Below are positions 1 through 6,630 of a DNA stretch of 25,334 nucleotides, piece after piece (position 1 is the stretch's first letter; each line of letters opens with the position of its first letter). Source of the stretch: Candidatus Effluviviaceae Genus I sp. (lineage in GTDB: Bacteria; Joyebacterota; Joyebacteria; Joyebacterales; Joyebacteraceae); assembly GCA_016867725.1 (NCBI GenBank), contig VGIX01000026.1, forward strand, positions 1 through 25,334, given 5' to 3'. The translations under genes were made by a program, and so were the position numbers. The notes below the pieces were generated by a model. It did no database searches and was not told the DNA's origin. It was given only the letters and a program-made list of their open reading frames with translations.

Positions 1-495
1 CTCCTCACGGCCGTGTCGGCCGAGCACCGGAGCGAGCGCGAGCGGACGAGAAGGTCCGTCGCCGAGGCCGTGGACCGGCAGAACGCGAAGTTCGAGATGG
101 ACGGCCCGCCGGACGCGTACGATCTCGAGGCGTCCGCGGAGGCCTGGGCGCACGTCACGCAGAACTGCGTCGGCTGCGGCGCCTGCAACCGCGCCTGCCC
201 GAGCTGCACGTGCTTCCTGCTGGTGGACCACCCCACGAAGACCGCCAACGAGCGCACGCGCGTCTGGGACACCTGCCTTTCGATCGGCTACGCGCGCACG
301 GGAGGCGGCGGCAACTCGAGGCCCGCGCTCCCGCAGCGCCTCGAGAACCGGCTCCGCTGCAAGTTCGAGTACTCGCGCGACCGCTACGGCCTTGTGACCT
401 GCACGGGCTGCGGGCGGTGCATCGACGCGTGCATGGGCAGGATCGACATGCGCGAGGCGATCCGACACGTGCTCACGGAGAAGGCGAGGGCATGA
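1..495 (+). CDS. hydB: Sulfhydrogenase beta / AsrA-type 4Fe-4S subunit (5' truncated)
   Basis: This is the C-terminal 164 residues of a protein whose 5' end lies outside the window; the frame is open from base 1, so the GTG at 13 is probably not the true start. Two ferredoxin-type cysteine groups are visible: CVGCGAC followed by CPSCTC (from base 166), and CTGCGRC with a following IDAC (from about base 400). Between them lies a RVWDTC segment. This spacing, including the conserved WD-x-C between the cluster motifs, is typical of HydB of archaeal sulfhydrogenases and AsrA of anaerobic sulfite reductase. Such subunits pass electrons between a HydG/AsrB flavoprotein and the catalytic module. The second motif reads CMGRI where many relatives have CPxxI. 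The stop overlaps the next start as ATGA, so the two genes are probably translationally coupled. The family is fairly certain; the partner specificity is inferred. Confidence 0.8.
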   Translation, partial: LLTAVSAEHRSERERTRRSVAEAVDRQNAKFEMDGPPDAYDLEASAEAWAHVTQNCVGCGACNRACPSCTCFLLVDHPTKTANERTRVWDTCLSIGYARTGGGGNSRPALPQRLENRLRCKFEYSRDRYGLVTCTGCGRCIDACMGRIDMREAIRHVLTEKARA

Positions 496-1304
496 AGAAC
501 CTCTACCGGCCGATCGACAGCGTCATCGAGGACATCAAGAAGGAGACCCCGGCCATCACGACGTACCGCTTCCGGCCGAAGGAGCCGCTGACCTTCGAGG
601 CCGGGCAGTTCGTCGAGCTCACCGTGCCGGGCGTCGGCGAGGCGCCGTTCACGCCGTCTTCGAACCCGAACGTGAAGGACACGCTCGAGATCACCATCAT
701 GCGGGTCGGGACGGTGACCGAGGCGCTCGAGAGGATGAAGGTCGGCGACATCGTCGGGATCCGGGGCCCCTACGGCAAGGGGTACGACCTCACGTCCTTC
801 GCCGGGAAGGAGATCCTCATCGTTGGGGGAGGCGTGGGGCTCGCCCCGCTCCGCTCGCTCATCCTCGCGCTCTTCCACGAGATCGACAAGTACAGGAAGA
901 TCTCCATCCGCTACGGCGCGCGGACGCCCGACGACATCGTGTACAAGGACCTCCTCCCGCAGTGGGCAAAGATGAAGAACACGGAGGTCCTCCTCACGAT
1001 CGACGCGCCGCACCCGTCGTGGACGGGCACCGTGGGCGTCATCACCGTGCTGCTCGAGGACACCCCGTTCGACATGAAGACCGCGGCCGCGTTCGTGTGC
1101 GGCCCGCCGATCATGCTCAAGTTCGTCAACCTCAAGCTCATCGAGAAGGGCTGGGACCCGAACCACATCTACCACTCGATGGAGCGCAACATGAGCTGCG
1201 GCCTGGGCAAGTGCGGCCACTGCATGATGGGCGAGTACTACATCTGCAAGGACGGGCCCGTGCTCACGGCGGCGCAGGTCGCGAAGTTCGAGGATCCGTT
1301 CTAG
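492..1304 (+). CDS. hydG: HydG/AsrB-type FAD and NAD(P)-binding oxidoreductase subunit
   Basis: This 270-residue protein has the ferredoxin-NADP reductase fold of sulfhydrogenase gamma (HydG), AsrB and PyrK. An N-terminal FAD-binding barrel (about 1-100) contains PFTPSS where relatives have the flavin-binding RxYS-like segment. A nucleotide-binding domain carries VGGGVGLAPLRS (111-122) and CGPP (203-206). The C-terminal [2Fe-2S] site uses C236, C241, C244 and C252. Length matches the family. The ATG at 492 overlaps the upstream stop (ATGA). By family knowledge such subunits exchange electrons between NAD(P)H and iron-sulfur partners. With the upstream HydB-like gene it would form the soluble nucleotide-linked electron gate of the hydrogenase complex. 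Whether it prefers NADH or NADPH cannot be read from the sequence. Confidence 0.88.
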   Translation: MKNLYRPIDSVIEDIKKETPAITTYRFRPKEPLTFEAGQFVELTVPGVGEAPFTPSSNPNVKDTLEITIMRVGTVTEALERMKVGDIVGIRGPYGKGYDLTSFAGKEILIVGGGVGLAPLRSLILALFHEIDKYRKISIRYGARTPDDIVYKDLLPQWAKMKNTEVLLTIDAPHPSWTGTVGVITVLLEDTPFDMKTAAAFVCGPPIMLKFVNLKLIEKGWDPNHIYHSMERNMSCGLGKCGHCMMGEYYICKDGPVLTAAQVAKFEDPF

Positions 1305-1329
1305 AGGAAACGCTCCAGGGGAAGGCGAC

Positions 1330-3018
1330 ATGCCCGAGACGAAGAAGGCCTCCTGTCTCTTCTGCTCGTTCCAGTGCGGGTTCGGCCTCGAGGTGGACCA
1401 GGGCGTGCCCGTGCGGACCGATCTCGACCCCGAGGCGAGACAGAACAAGGGCGCTCTCTGCGTTCGCGGCCACTACAACCTCGAGATCCTCCAGCACCCG
1501 AAGCGGTTCCTCGCCGGCACCGTGAACCGCCGGCGTGTCCCCCTGTCGAGCGCGGTCACGAAGGCCGCGACCGCCATCGCCGACGCGAAGGCGGGCCACG
1601 GCGGCGACGCGGTCGGCGTCATCGTCGGCACCGAGCTGTCCAACGAGGACTACGACGCGGCGGTGGAGTTCGCCACGAAGGCCGTCGGCACGCCGAGCCT
1701 CGCCGTCGCGTACGATGGCTCGGACTTCCCGCTCCTCGCCGGCGGCGGGGCGGGCGACGCGACGCCGGAGGACATGGACGGCGCCGAGGCGACGGTGCTC
1801 GTCGGCGACGTGTTCTGGGGCCACCCGTGCGTCGCGAAGCGCGTCATCGCGTCGCGTCACCTCGCGCGGGCCAACCGCGTCTACACCGTGAACCCGTACC
1901 GGACCAACACCGACTGGTTCGCGGACCGGCACGTCCAGGTGCGCCCGGGCGGCGAGCCCGTCTTCCTCGCGGCGCTCCTCACGGCCATGAACGCGCAGGG
2001 CGTGCCGCGCGTTGACCCGGCGAAGGCCGCCGCGGCCTGGGGCATGAGCGCCGGCGAGCTCGAGGCGATGGCAAAGGAGCTCAAGGGCAAGAAGAAGGTC
2101 CTCGTGCTCGCCTCGACGCGCCTCGGTGACTCGACGTCGGCCTACCTCACGGGCATGCTCGCCGCGAAGCTCGCGCACGCCTGCGGCGGGAAGTACGCGC
2201 CGCTCCTCCGGGGCGGCAACGCGATCGGCGCGCACCAGCGCGTCGGCTCCGCGCGGACGGTCCCGGAGATCCTGAAGGACGTCGAGTCCGGGAAGATCAA
2301 GACGCTCCTCGTGCTCGGGCCCGACATGTTCCAGCTCTATCCCGGCGCGCTCTGCGCGGACGCCGTGGACAGGCTCTCGTTCCTCGCGGCGTCGGCGATC
2401 TTCGAGAACGACACGACGAAGCGGGCCGACGTCGGGCTCCCGCTCGCCGCGTGGACCGAGGCGGCCGGCTCGTACGCGGCGTCGTTCGGCGTGTCCACGA
2501 CCGTCGAGCCGGCGGTCGCGCCGCAGGGCGACGCCGCGCCGGCGCGCGAGGTTCTCGCGGCGCTGGCCGAGGCGCTCGGCGCGCCGCTGTCCGGGGCGCA
2601 GGCGCGGGGCGAGCATCCGCCGGCGACGGTGGACGCGGCCGCGGCGCTCGCCAAGCTCGTCGCGGGCGCGGGCGACGGCCTGGCGCTCGTGGAGTGCATC
2701 AGCCCGATCCACCGGTGGGACGGCGCCGTCACGGGACGCATGGCGTTCGCGCAGGCGCTTCGGCCGTACTGCGAGATCTGGATCGGCGAGGCGACGGCGG
2801 CGCGCCTCGGCGTCCGCCCGGGCGAGAACGCGACGGTGGCGTCCGACAGGGGCGAGGCCACGATCATCGCGACGGTCACGGACAGGATGCCGGACGGGCT
2901 CGTGGCGATCCCCACGTATGTGGCGGACGCTCGCGGCCTCATGGTCTGGACGCCGAACGCGGCGACGCGGTGGTTCGACGTCGCGGCGCCCGGCGCTTCG
3001 GTGCGCGCGGGCTCGTGA
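1330..3018 (+). CDS. Molybdopterin-oxidoreductase-fold subunit, NuoG/FdhA-like, probably non-catalytic
   Basis: This 562-residue protein begins with an Fe4S4 domain (C9, C12, C16, C44) like that of formate dehydrogenase alpha, NuoG and FwdB. A molybdopterin-binding-type domain follows, with the NPYRTNTDWFADRHV segment typical of the MGD-binding region and a C-terminal small beta-barrel (about 470-555, VRPGENATVASDRGEA). Where FdhA carries the catalytic Cys or Sec (around residues 125-135 here) the sequence reads AVAYDGSDFPLL, with no Cys and no in-frame TGA. It therefore resembles NuoG, in which the fold is kept but catalysis is lost. A good ribosome site (AGGGGAAGG) precedes the ATG. It lies between the HydB/HydG pair and a HycB-like ferredoxin, so I infer an electron-relay or scaffold role. 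A true formate or formylmethanofuran dehydrogenase is possible but less likely. Confidence 0.75.
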   Translation: MPETKKASCLFCSFQCGFGLEVDQGVPVRTDLDPEARQNKGALCVRGHYNLEILQHPKRFLAGTVNRRRVPLSSAVTKAATAIADAKAGHGGDAVGVIVGTELSNEDYDAAVEFATKAVGTPSLAVAYDGSDFPLLAGGGAGDATPEDMDGAEATVLVGDVFWGHPCVAKRVIASRHLARANRVYTVNPYRTNTDWFADRHVQVRPGGEPVFLAALLTAMNAQGVPRVDPAKAAAAWGMSAGELEAMAKELKGKKKVLVLASTRLGDSTSAYLTGMLAAKLAHACGGKYAPLLRGGNAIGAHQRVGSARTVPEILKDVESGKIKTLLVLGPDMFQLYPGALCADAVDRLSFLAASAIFENDTTKRADVGLPLAAWTEAAGSYAASFGVSTTVEPAVAPQGDAAPAREVLAALAEALGAPLSGAQARGEHPPATVDAAAALAKLVAGAGDGLALVECISPIHRWDGAVTGRMAFAQALRPYCEIWIGEATAARLGVRPGENATVASDRGEATIIATVTDRMPDGLVAIPTYVADARGLMVWTPNAATRWFDVAAPGASVRAGS

Positions 3019-3030
3019 CGACCGCCAGGG

Positions 3031-3060
3031 CGGCCGCGCCGCGGAGCGCGCGGGCGGCCG
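3031..3060 (+). other. Strong GC-rich intercistronic hairpin (before the ferredoxin gene)
   Basis: A 7-bp stem CGGCCGC/GCGGCCG (3031-3037 with 3054-3060) continues, after a single bulged G at 3038, into a 5-bp stem (3039-3043 with 3049-3053) closing a 5-nt loop. It has no U-tract, so it is not a standard terminator. It ends 22 nt before the ATG at 3083 and may affect RNA stability or subunit ratios. Confidence 0.5.
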
Positions 3061-3082
3061 GAAGGGACCTCGGGAGAAGCGG

Positions 3083-3565
3083 ATGAACAAGAGGAACGTC
3101 CTCGACTACGGCCGATGCTTGAGCTGCAAGAGCTGCATCGCGGCGTGCTTCTACTCGCACAACCAGCAGGACCATCTCGAGGCGTCGAGCGTTCTCACGA
3201 ACACCGTCCTCCAGATGAACTGCCGGCACTGCGAGCAGCCGCTCTGCGAGGCCGCGTGCCCGCAGGAGGCCATCAAGCGCCGCGACGACGGGCTCGTCGT
3301 GCGCAGCAACATGAAGTGCAGCGCCTGCACGTCGTGCGCGCAGGCCTGCCCGTTCGGCGCGATCGACCTCGAGAAGACGCGCCACAACCTGCCGAAGTGC
3401 GACCTGTGCAGCTGGCGGACGCTCGAGGGGAAGGACGCGATGTGCGCCGGCACCTGCGTGTCCGGCGCGCGCACGTTCGAGGACATCAGCGACGTGAGCG
3501 TCCAGAGGGGCACCCCGATGAGAGGCGCCCGCACCGTGGCGAAGACGGTCAGGCGGAAGCGCTAA
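3083..3565 (+). CDS. HycB/CooF-like ferredoxin with four [4Fe-4S] sites
   Basis: This 160-residue protein contains sixteen cysteines in four groups: 12/15/18/22, 47/50/55/59, 79/82/85/89 and 106/109/121/125. This is the arrangement of HycB, HydN, CooF and FdhB-type electron-transfer subunits, which carry electrons from a dehydrogenase to a membrane hydrogenase. The ATG at 3083 is preceded by GGGAGAAG; the open frame extends upstream to 2918, but that part runs antisense-like through the end of the previous gene and has no homology that I recognise. The 64-nt gap before it carries a strong GC-rich hairpin. The C-terminus is very basic (KTVRRKR). It probably bridges the molybdopterin-fold subunit or HydBG pair to the NuoI/NuoB-like subunits. 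Confidence 0.88.
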   Translation: MNKRNVLDYGRCLSCKSCIAACFYSHNQQDHLEASSVLTNTVLQMNCRHCEQPLCEAACPQEAIKRRDDGLVVRSNMKCSACTSCAQACPFGAIDLEKTRHNLPKCDLCSWRTLEGKDAMCAGTCVSGARTFEDISDVSVQRGTPMRGARTVAKTVRRKR

Positions 3566-3587
3566 GAGCGACGGGAGAGGTCACGGG

Positions 3588-4526
3588 ATGGCTTCGACAC
3601 TCAGCATGCTGCTCTACTTCCTCATCTTCCCCGGGTTCCTGTTCACGGCCGTCGTGGGGCTTCTGACGTCGTGGGTGGACCGGAAGGTGAGCGCCCGCGT
3701 GCAGTGGCGCGTCGGCCCGCCGTGGTACCAGCCGTTCGCCGACGTCTTCAAGCTCCTCGGGAAGGAGATCGTGATCCCCGAGGGCGCGCGCGGCGCCGGG
3801 TTCCTGCTCGCCCCGGTCGCGGGTCTCGCGGCCGTCGTGCTGGTCTCGACGCTCCTGTGGCTCACGAACCTCCGCGGCGCCGGGTTCGTCGGCGACCTCA
3901 TCGGCGTCATCTACCTTCTCACGATCCCGTCGCTCGGGATGATCCTCGGCGCGTCCGCGTCGTCGAACCCGCTCGCGAGCGTCGGCGCCAGCCGCGAGAT
4001 GAAGCTCATCCTCGCCTACGAGCTTCCGTTCGTCATCGCCATCTTCATCGCCATCACGAAGGTGTCGCCGATGACGCTCAGGCTCGACGGCATCCTCGAG
4101 TATCAGGCCGTGGAGGGCGTCCTCCTCGGCAACGTCTCCTGCATCATCGCGTTCATCGTCTGCATCCTCTGCGCGCAGGCGAAGCTCACGTATCCGCCGT
4201 TCGACATCCCCGAGGCGGAGACGGAGATCATGGACGGCACGCACATCGAGTACTCCGGCGCCGCATTGGCCGTGGTGAAGCTCACGCAGGCGATGATGCT
4301 GTTCACGCTGCCCGTCCTCCTCATCACGCTGTTCTGGGGCGGCGTGAGCCTCTCGGGGATCGGCATCCTGTGGACCGTCCTCAAGTACCTCGTCATCGTC
4401 ACGATCATCGTCCTCATCAAGAACACGAATCCGCGGGTGAAGATCGACCAGGCCGTGCGGTTCTTCTGGGGCCCGGTCACGGTGCTCGCGATCGTCGGCA
4501 TGGTGCTCGCGCTCCTCGGCTTCTAG
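3588..4526 (+). CDS. mbhM: Group 4 hydrogenase membrane anchor, NuoH/MbhM/HycD-like
   Basis: This 312-residue polytopic membrane protein is of the respiratory complex I subunit 1 family. Diagnostic segments are VGPPWYQPFADVFKLLGKE (43-60), followed by IVIPEGA, and YPPFDIPEAETEI (202-214), the acidic loop that faces the quinone-like cavity in complex I and the hydrogenase core in Mbh. About eight hydrophobic helices can be read. In group 4 hydrogenases this subunit anchors the peripheral NuoB/NuoD-like pair to the antiporter subunits and couples electron transfer to ion movement. It follows the ferredoxin gene by 22 nt, with a GGGAGAGG ribosome site before the ATG. The family is secure; calling it MbhM rather than HycD or EchB rests on the linked Mrp genes. 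Confidence 0.93.
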   Translation: MASTLSMLLYFLIFPGFLFTAVVGLLTSWVDRKVSARVQWRVGPPWYQPFADVFKLLGKEIVIPEGARGAGFLLAPVAGLAAVVLVSTLLWLTNLRGAGFVGDLIGVIYLLTIPSLGMILGASASSNPLASVGASREMKLILAYELPFVIAIFIAITKVSPMTLRLDGILEYQAVEGVLLGNVSCIIAFIVCILCAQAKLTYPPFDIPEAETEIMDGTHIEYSGAALAVVKLTQAMMLFTLPVLLITLFWGGVSLSGIGILWTVLKYLVIVTIIVLIKNTNPRVKIDQAVRFFWGPVTVLAIVGMVLALLGF

Positions 4527-4543
4527 AGGCGCAGGGAGTGGAC

Positions 4544-4957
4544 ATGGGTCTCACGAAGTGGGGATTCAAGAAGTCGCTCTGGGTGTTCCACCTGAACGCG
4601 GGCGCGTGCAACAACTGCGACATCGAGGTCCTCGACTGCCTCTGCCCCAAGTTCGACGTGGAGCGCTTCGGGATCAAGCTCGTCGGCAGCGTGAAGGCGG
4701 CCGACGTCCTCCTGGTCTCGGGCAGCGTGCCGCGCAAGGTCGTGCCCCAGCTCATCGAGACGTACGAGCAGGCGCCGAAGCCGGTGGCGGTCATCGCGCT
4801 CGGCGCGTGCGGCTGCACGGGCGGCATCTTCAAGGACGGGTACAACTTCGCCGGCCCGGTGGACAAGCACATCCCGGTGGACGCCTACGTTCCGGGGTGC
4901 CCGCCGCGGCCCGAGGCGATCATCGACGGGATCGTGAAGCTCCTGGGGAAGCTCTAG
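4544..4957 (+). CDS. mbhJ: [NiFe] hydrogenase small subunit, NuoB/MbhJ-like
   Basis: This 137-residue protein is of the complex I 20-kDa/NuoB family. The proximal [4Fe-4S] cluster ligands are visible as C22 and C25 (GACNNCDIE), C89 (GACGCTGGIF) and C119 (VPGCPPRP). The short length without extra ferredoxin domains is normal for group 4 small subunits. The ATG at 4544 has GCAGGGAGTG upstream; a longer open frame exists upstream but overlaps the mbhM gene in another frame and is a shadow. The cluster would be the last electron relay before the NiFe site in the partner large subunit encoded at 5440. A strong hairpin follows in the intergenic gap before the NuoC-like gene. Confidence 0.94.
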   Translation: MGLTKWGFKKSLWVFHLNAGACNNCDIEVLDCLCPKFDVERFGIKLVGSVKAADVLLVSGSVPRKVVPQLIETYEQAPKPVAVIALGACGCTGGIFKDGYNFAGPVDKHIPVDAYVPGCPPRPEAIIDGIVKLLGKL

Positions 4958-4967
4958 GGCCGGGAAG

Positions 4968-4992
4968 CGGCCGGGGCGGGAGCGCCCGGCCG
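4968..4992 (+). other. Strong GC-rich intercistronic hairpin (between mbhJ and mbhK)
   Basis: A perfect 8-bp stem CGGCCGGG/CCCGGCCG can be extended by two pairs across one bulged base to a GGGA tetraloop. A competing GGCC/GGCC pairing (4958-4961 with 4969-4972) would exclude it. No U-tract follows. It ends 18 nt before the ATG at 5011. Confidence 0.5.
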
Positions 4993-5010
4993 ACGGAGAA
5001 CGACGACACG

Positions 5011-5439
5011 ATGAGCAAGGAAGTCCTGGACAACCTCAGGGCGGCGTTCGGCGACCGGGTCGAGATCCACGAGCACAACCCGCGGCGCGCCTACGTGACC
5101 GTGTCCAACGACGACTGGATCTCGGTGACGCGCCACATGTACGAGAAGGAGCGCGGGCGGCTCTGCACGGCGAGCGGGAGCGACCGCACGACGGGCGTCG
5201 AGCTCCTCTACCACTTCGCGATCGACCGCGACGGCACCGTCGTGAACATCCGCACGACGCTCCCGAAGCCGTTCCCGAAGATCGAGTCGCTCACCCCGTA
5301 CTACCCCGCGGCGGACTTCATCGAGCGCGAGATCTTCGACTTCCTCGGCGTCGAGTTCGTCGGCCACCCGGACCCGAGGAAGCTCCTGTCGGCGCACGAC
5401 CGGCCGCCGGATTTCCACCCGATGAGGAGGGACGAGTAG
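5011..5439 (+). CDS. mbhK: Hydrogenase subunit, NuoC/MbhK-like
   Basis: This 142-residue protein is of the complex I 30-kDa (NuoC) family. The family signature is present near the C-terminus: PAADFIEREIFDFLGVEF, then GHPDPRKLL (118-126). In complex I and group 4 hydrogenases this soluble subunit packs against the NuoD-like large subunit and has no redox cofactor. Its stop codon (5437-5439) abuts the ATG of the large subunit with no gap, so coupled translation is likely. The start at 5011 lies 53 nt after the preceding stop and has a GACGGAGAA ribosome-site-like sequence upstream. Confidence 0.92.
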   Translation: MSKEVLDNLRAAFGDRVEIHEHNPRRAYVTVSNDDWISVTRHMYEKERGRLCTASGSDRTTGVELLYHFAIDRDGTVVNIRTTLPKPFPKIESLTPYYPAADFIEREIFDFLGVEFVGHPDPRKLLSAHDRPPDFHPMRRDE

Positions 5440-6612
5440 ATGAGCACGATCATCCCCATCGGGCCGTTCCACCCGGTCCTCGAGGAGCCCGAGTACATCC
5501 AGCTCCACGTGGACGGGGAGACCGTTCTCGGCGCCGACATGGACCTTGGCCGCATCCACCGCGGCATGGAGCTTCTCGCGCAGCAGAAGACGTACGACCA
5601 GGACATGTTCCTCGTCGAGCGGATCTGCGGCATCTGCTCGGCGTCGCACAGCTGGGCCGCGTCGCTCGCAGTCGAAGACGTCGTCGGCGTCAAACCTCCG
5701 CCGCGCGCCGAGTACCTCCGCACCATCGTCCACGAGCTCGAGCGGCTCCACAGCCACATGCTGTGGGTCGGCCTCGGCGGCCACATCATCGGGTACTGGA
5801 CCGTCTACATGTGGGGATGGAAGTACCGCGAGCCCATCCTCGACTGTCTCGAGGCCATCACGGGGAACAGGAACAACTACGCGTGGTACAAGCCGGGCGG
5901 CGTGCGGCGCGACGTGCCGGACGACGTCTGGCCGATGGTCCTCAAGGCGATGGACGAGCACGACGCGCAGGTGGACATGCTCGCCGGCGCCATCCTCGAC
6001 GACCCGGTCATCCTCGGCAGACTCAAGGGCGTCGGCATCCTCACCAAGGAGGACGCCATCGCGTACGGCGTGCTCGGCCCCACGGCGCGCGGCTCCGGCG
6101 TGGCCGTTGACATCCGGAAGAGCGAGCCCTACGGCGCGTACGGCGAGGTCGAGTGGGACATGATCGTGCAGGAGGGCGGGGACTGCCTCGCCGTCGCGGT
6201 CGTGCGGCTCCTCGAGATGAAGGAGTCGTCGAAGATCATCCGGCAGTGCATCAAGAACCTCCCGAAGGGCCCCGTCGCGGCGGAGATCCGCGAGATGCCG
6301 CGCGGCGAGGGCGTCGGCCACGTGGAGGCGCCGCGCGGCGAGTGCTTCCACTTCATCCGGTCGAACGGCACCAACATGCCGGAGCGCCACAAGATGCGCG
6401 CGCCGACGTTCGTCAACATCCCGTCGTACCGGCCGCGGGTCAAGGGCGAGTCCATCTCGGACGCGACGCTCATCTTCGCGATCATCGACCCGTGCTACAG
6501 CTGCACCGAGCGCATCGCGGTCCTCGACCCGGCCGGCAGGCCGGTCATGACGGGCAAGGACCTTCTCGCGCTGAGTCACCGGAGGACGGAAGAGCTCAGG
6601 AAGCAGATCTAG
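5440..6612 (+). CDS. mbhL: Group 4 [NiFe] hydrogenase large (catalytic) subunit
   Basis: This 390-residue protein is of the NuoD/HycE/MbhL family. Both NiFe-binding motifs are intact: ERICGICSASH (C63, C66) and DPCYSCTER (C352, C355). True NuoD proteins lack these cysteines, so this is a hydrogenase and not a complex I subunit. After R358 come 32 more residues; E. coli HycE likewise has a 32-residue tail after its DPCxSCTxR motif, which HycI removes once nickel is inserted. A HycI-type protease is encoded at 19859-20383. The gene starts directly after the mbhK stop. The enzyme would reduce protons or oxidise H2 on the cytoplasmic face of the membrane. Assignment to a particular group 4 subgroup needs a phylogeny; linked Mrp genes favour 4b, 4d or 4g. 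Confidence 0.95.
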   Translation: MSTIIPIGPFHPVLEEPEYIQLHVDGETVLGADMDLGRIHRGMELLAQQKTYDQDMFLVERICGICSASHSWAASLAVEDVVGVKPPPRAEYLRTIVHELERLHSHMLWVGLGGHIIGYWTVYMWGWKYREPILDCLEAITGNRNNYAWYKPGGVRRDVPDDVWPMVLKAMDEHDAQVDMLAGAILDDPVILGRLKGVGILTKEDAIAYGVLGPTARGSGVAVDIRKSEPYGAYGEVEWDMIVQEGGDCLAVAVVRLLEMKESSKIIRQCIKNLPKGPVAAEIREMPRGEGVGHVEAPRGECFHFIRSNGTNMPERHKMRAPTFVNIPSYRPRVKGESISDATLIFAIIDPCYSCTERIAVLDPAGRPVMTGKDLLALSHRRTEELRKQI

Positions 6613-6630
6613 CGATCCGGGGGAAGGCCG

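Noticed and set aside
384-1448. Long minus-strand open frame opposite hydG
   Set aside because: It is rich in Arg, Asp and His in the pattern produced by reading the opposite strand of GC-rich genes, and the plus-strand genes there have clear domains.
1330-3018. Active selenocysteine formate dehydrogenase
   Set aside because: No in-frame TGA and no Cys at the expected catalytic position.
4958-5010. Rho-independent terminator inside the operon
   Set aside because: The hairpin is strong but no T-run follows, and the genes on both sides belong to one complex.
5440-6612. NuoD of respiratory complex I
   Set aside because: Both CxxC motifs for the NiFe site are intact and a HycE-like tail is present, which complex I subunits lack.
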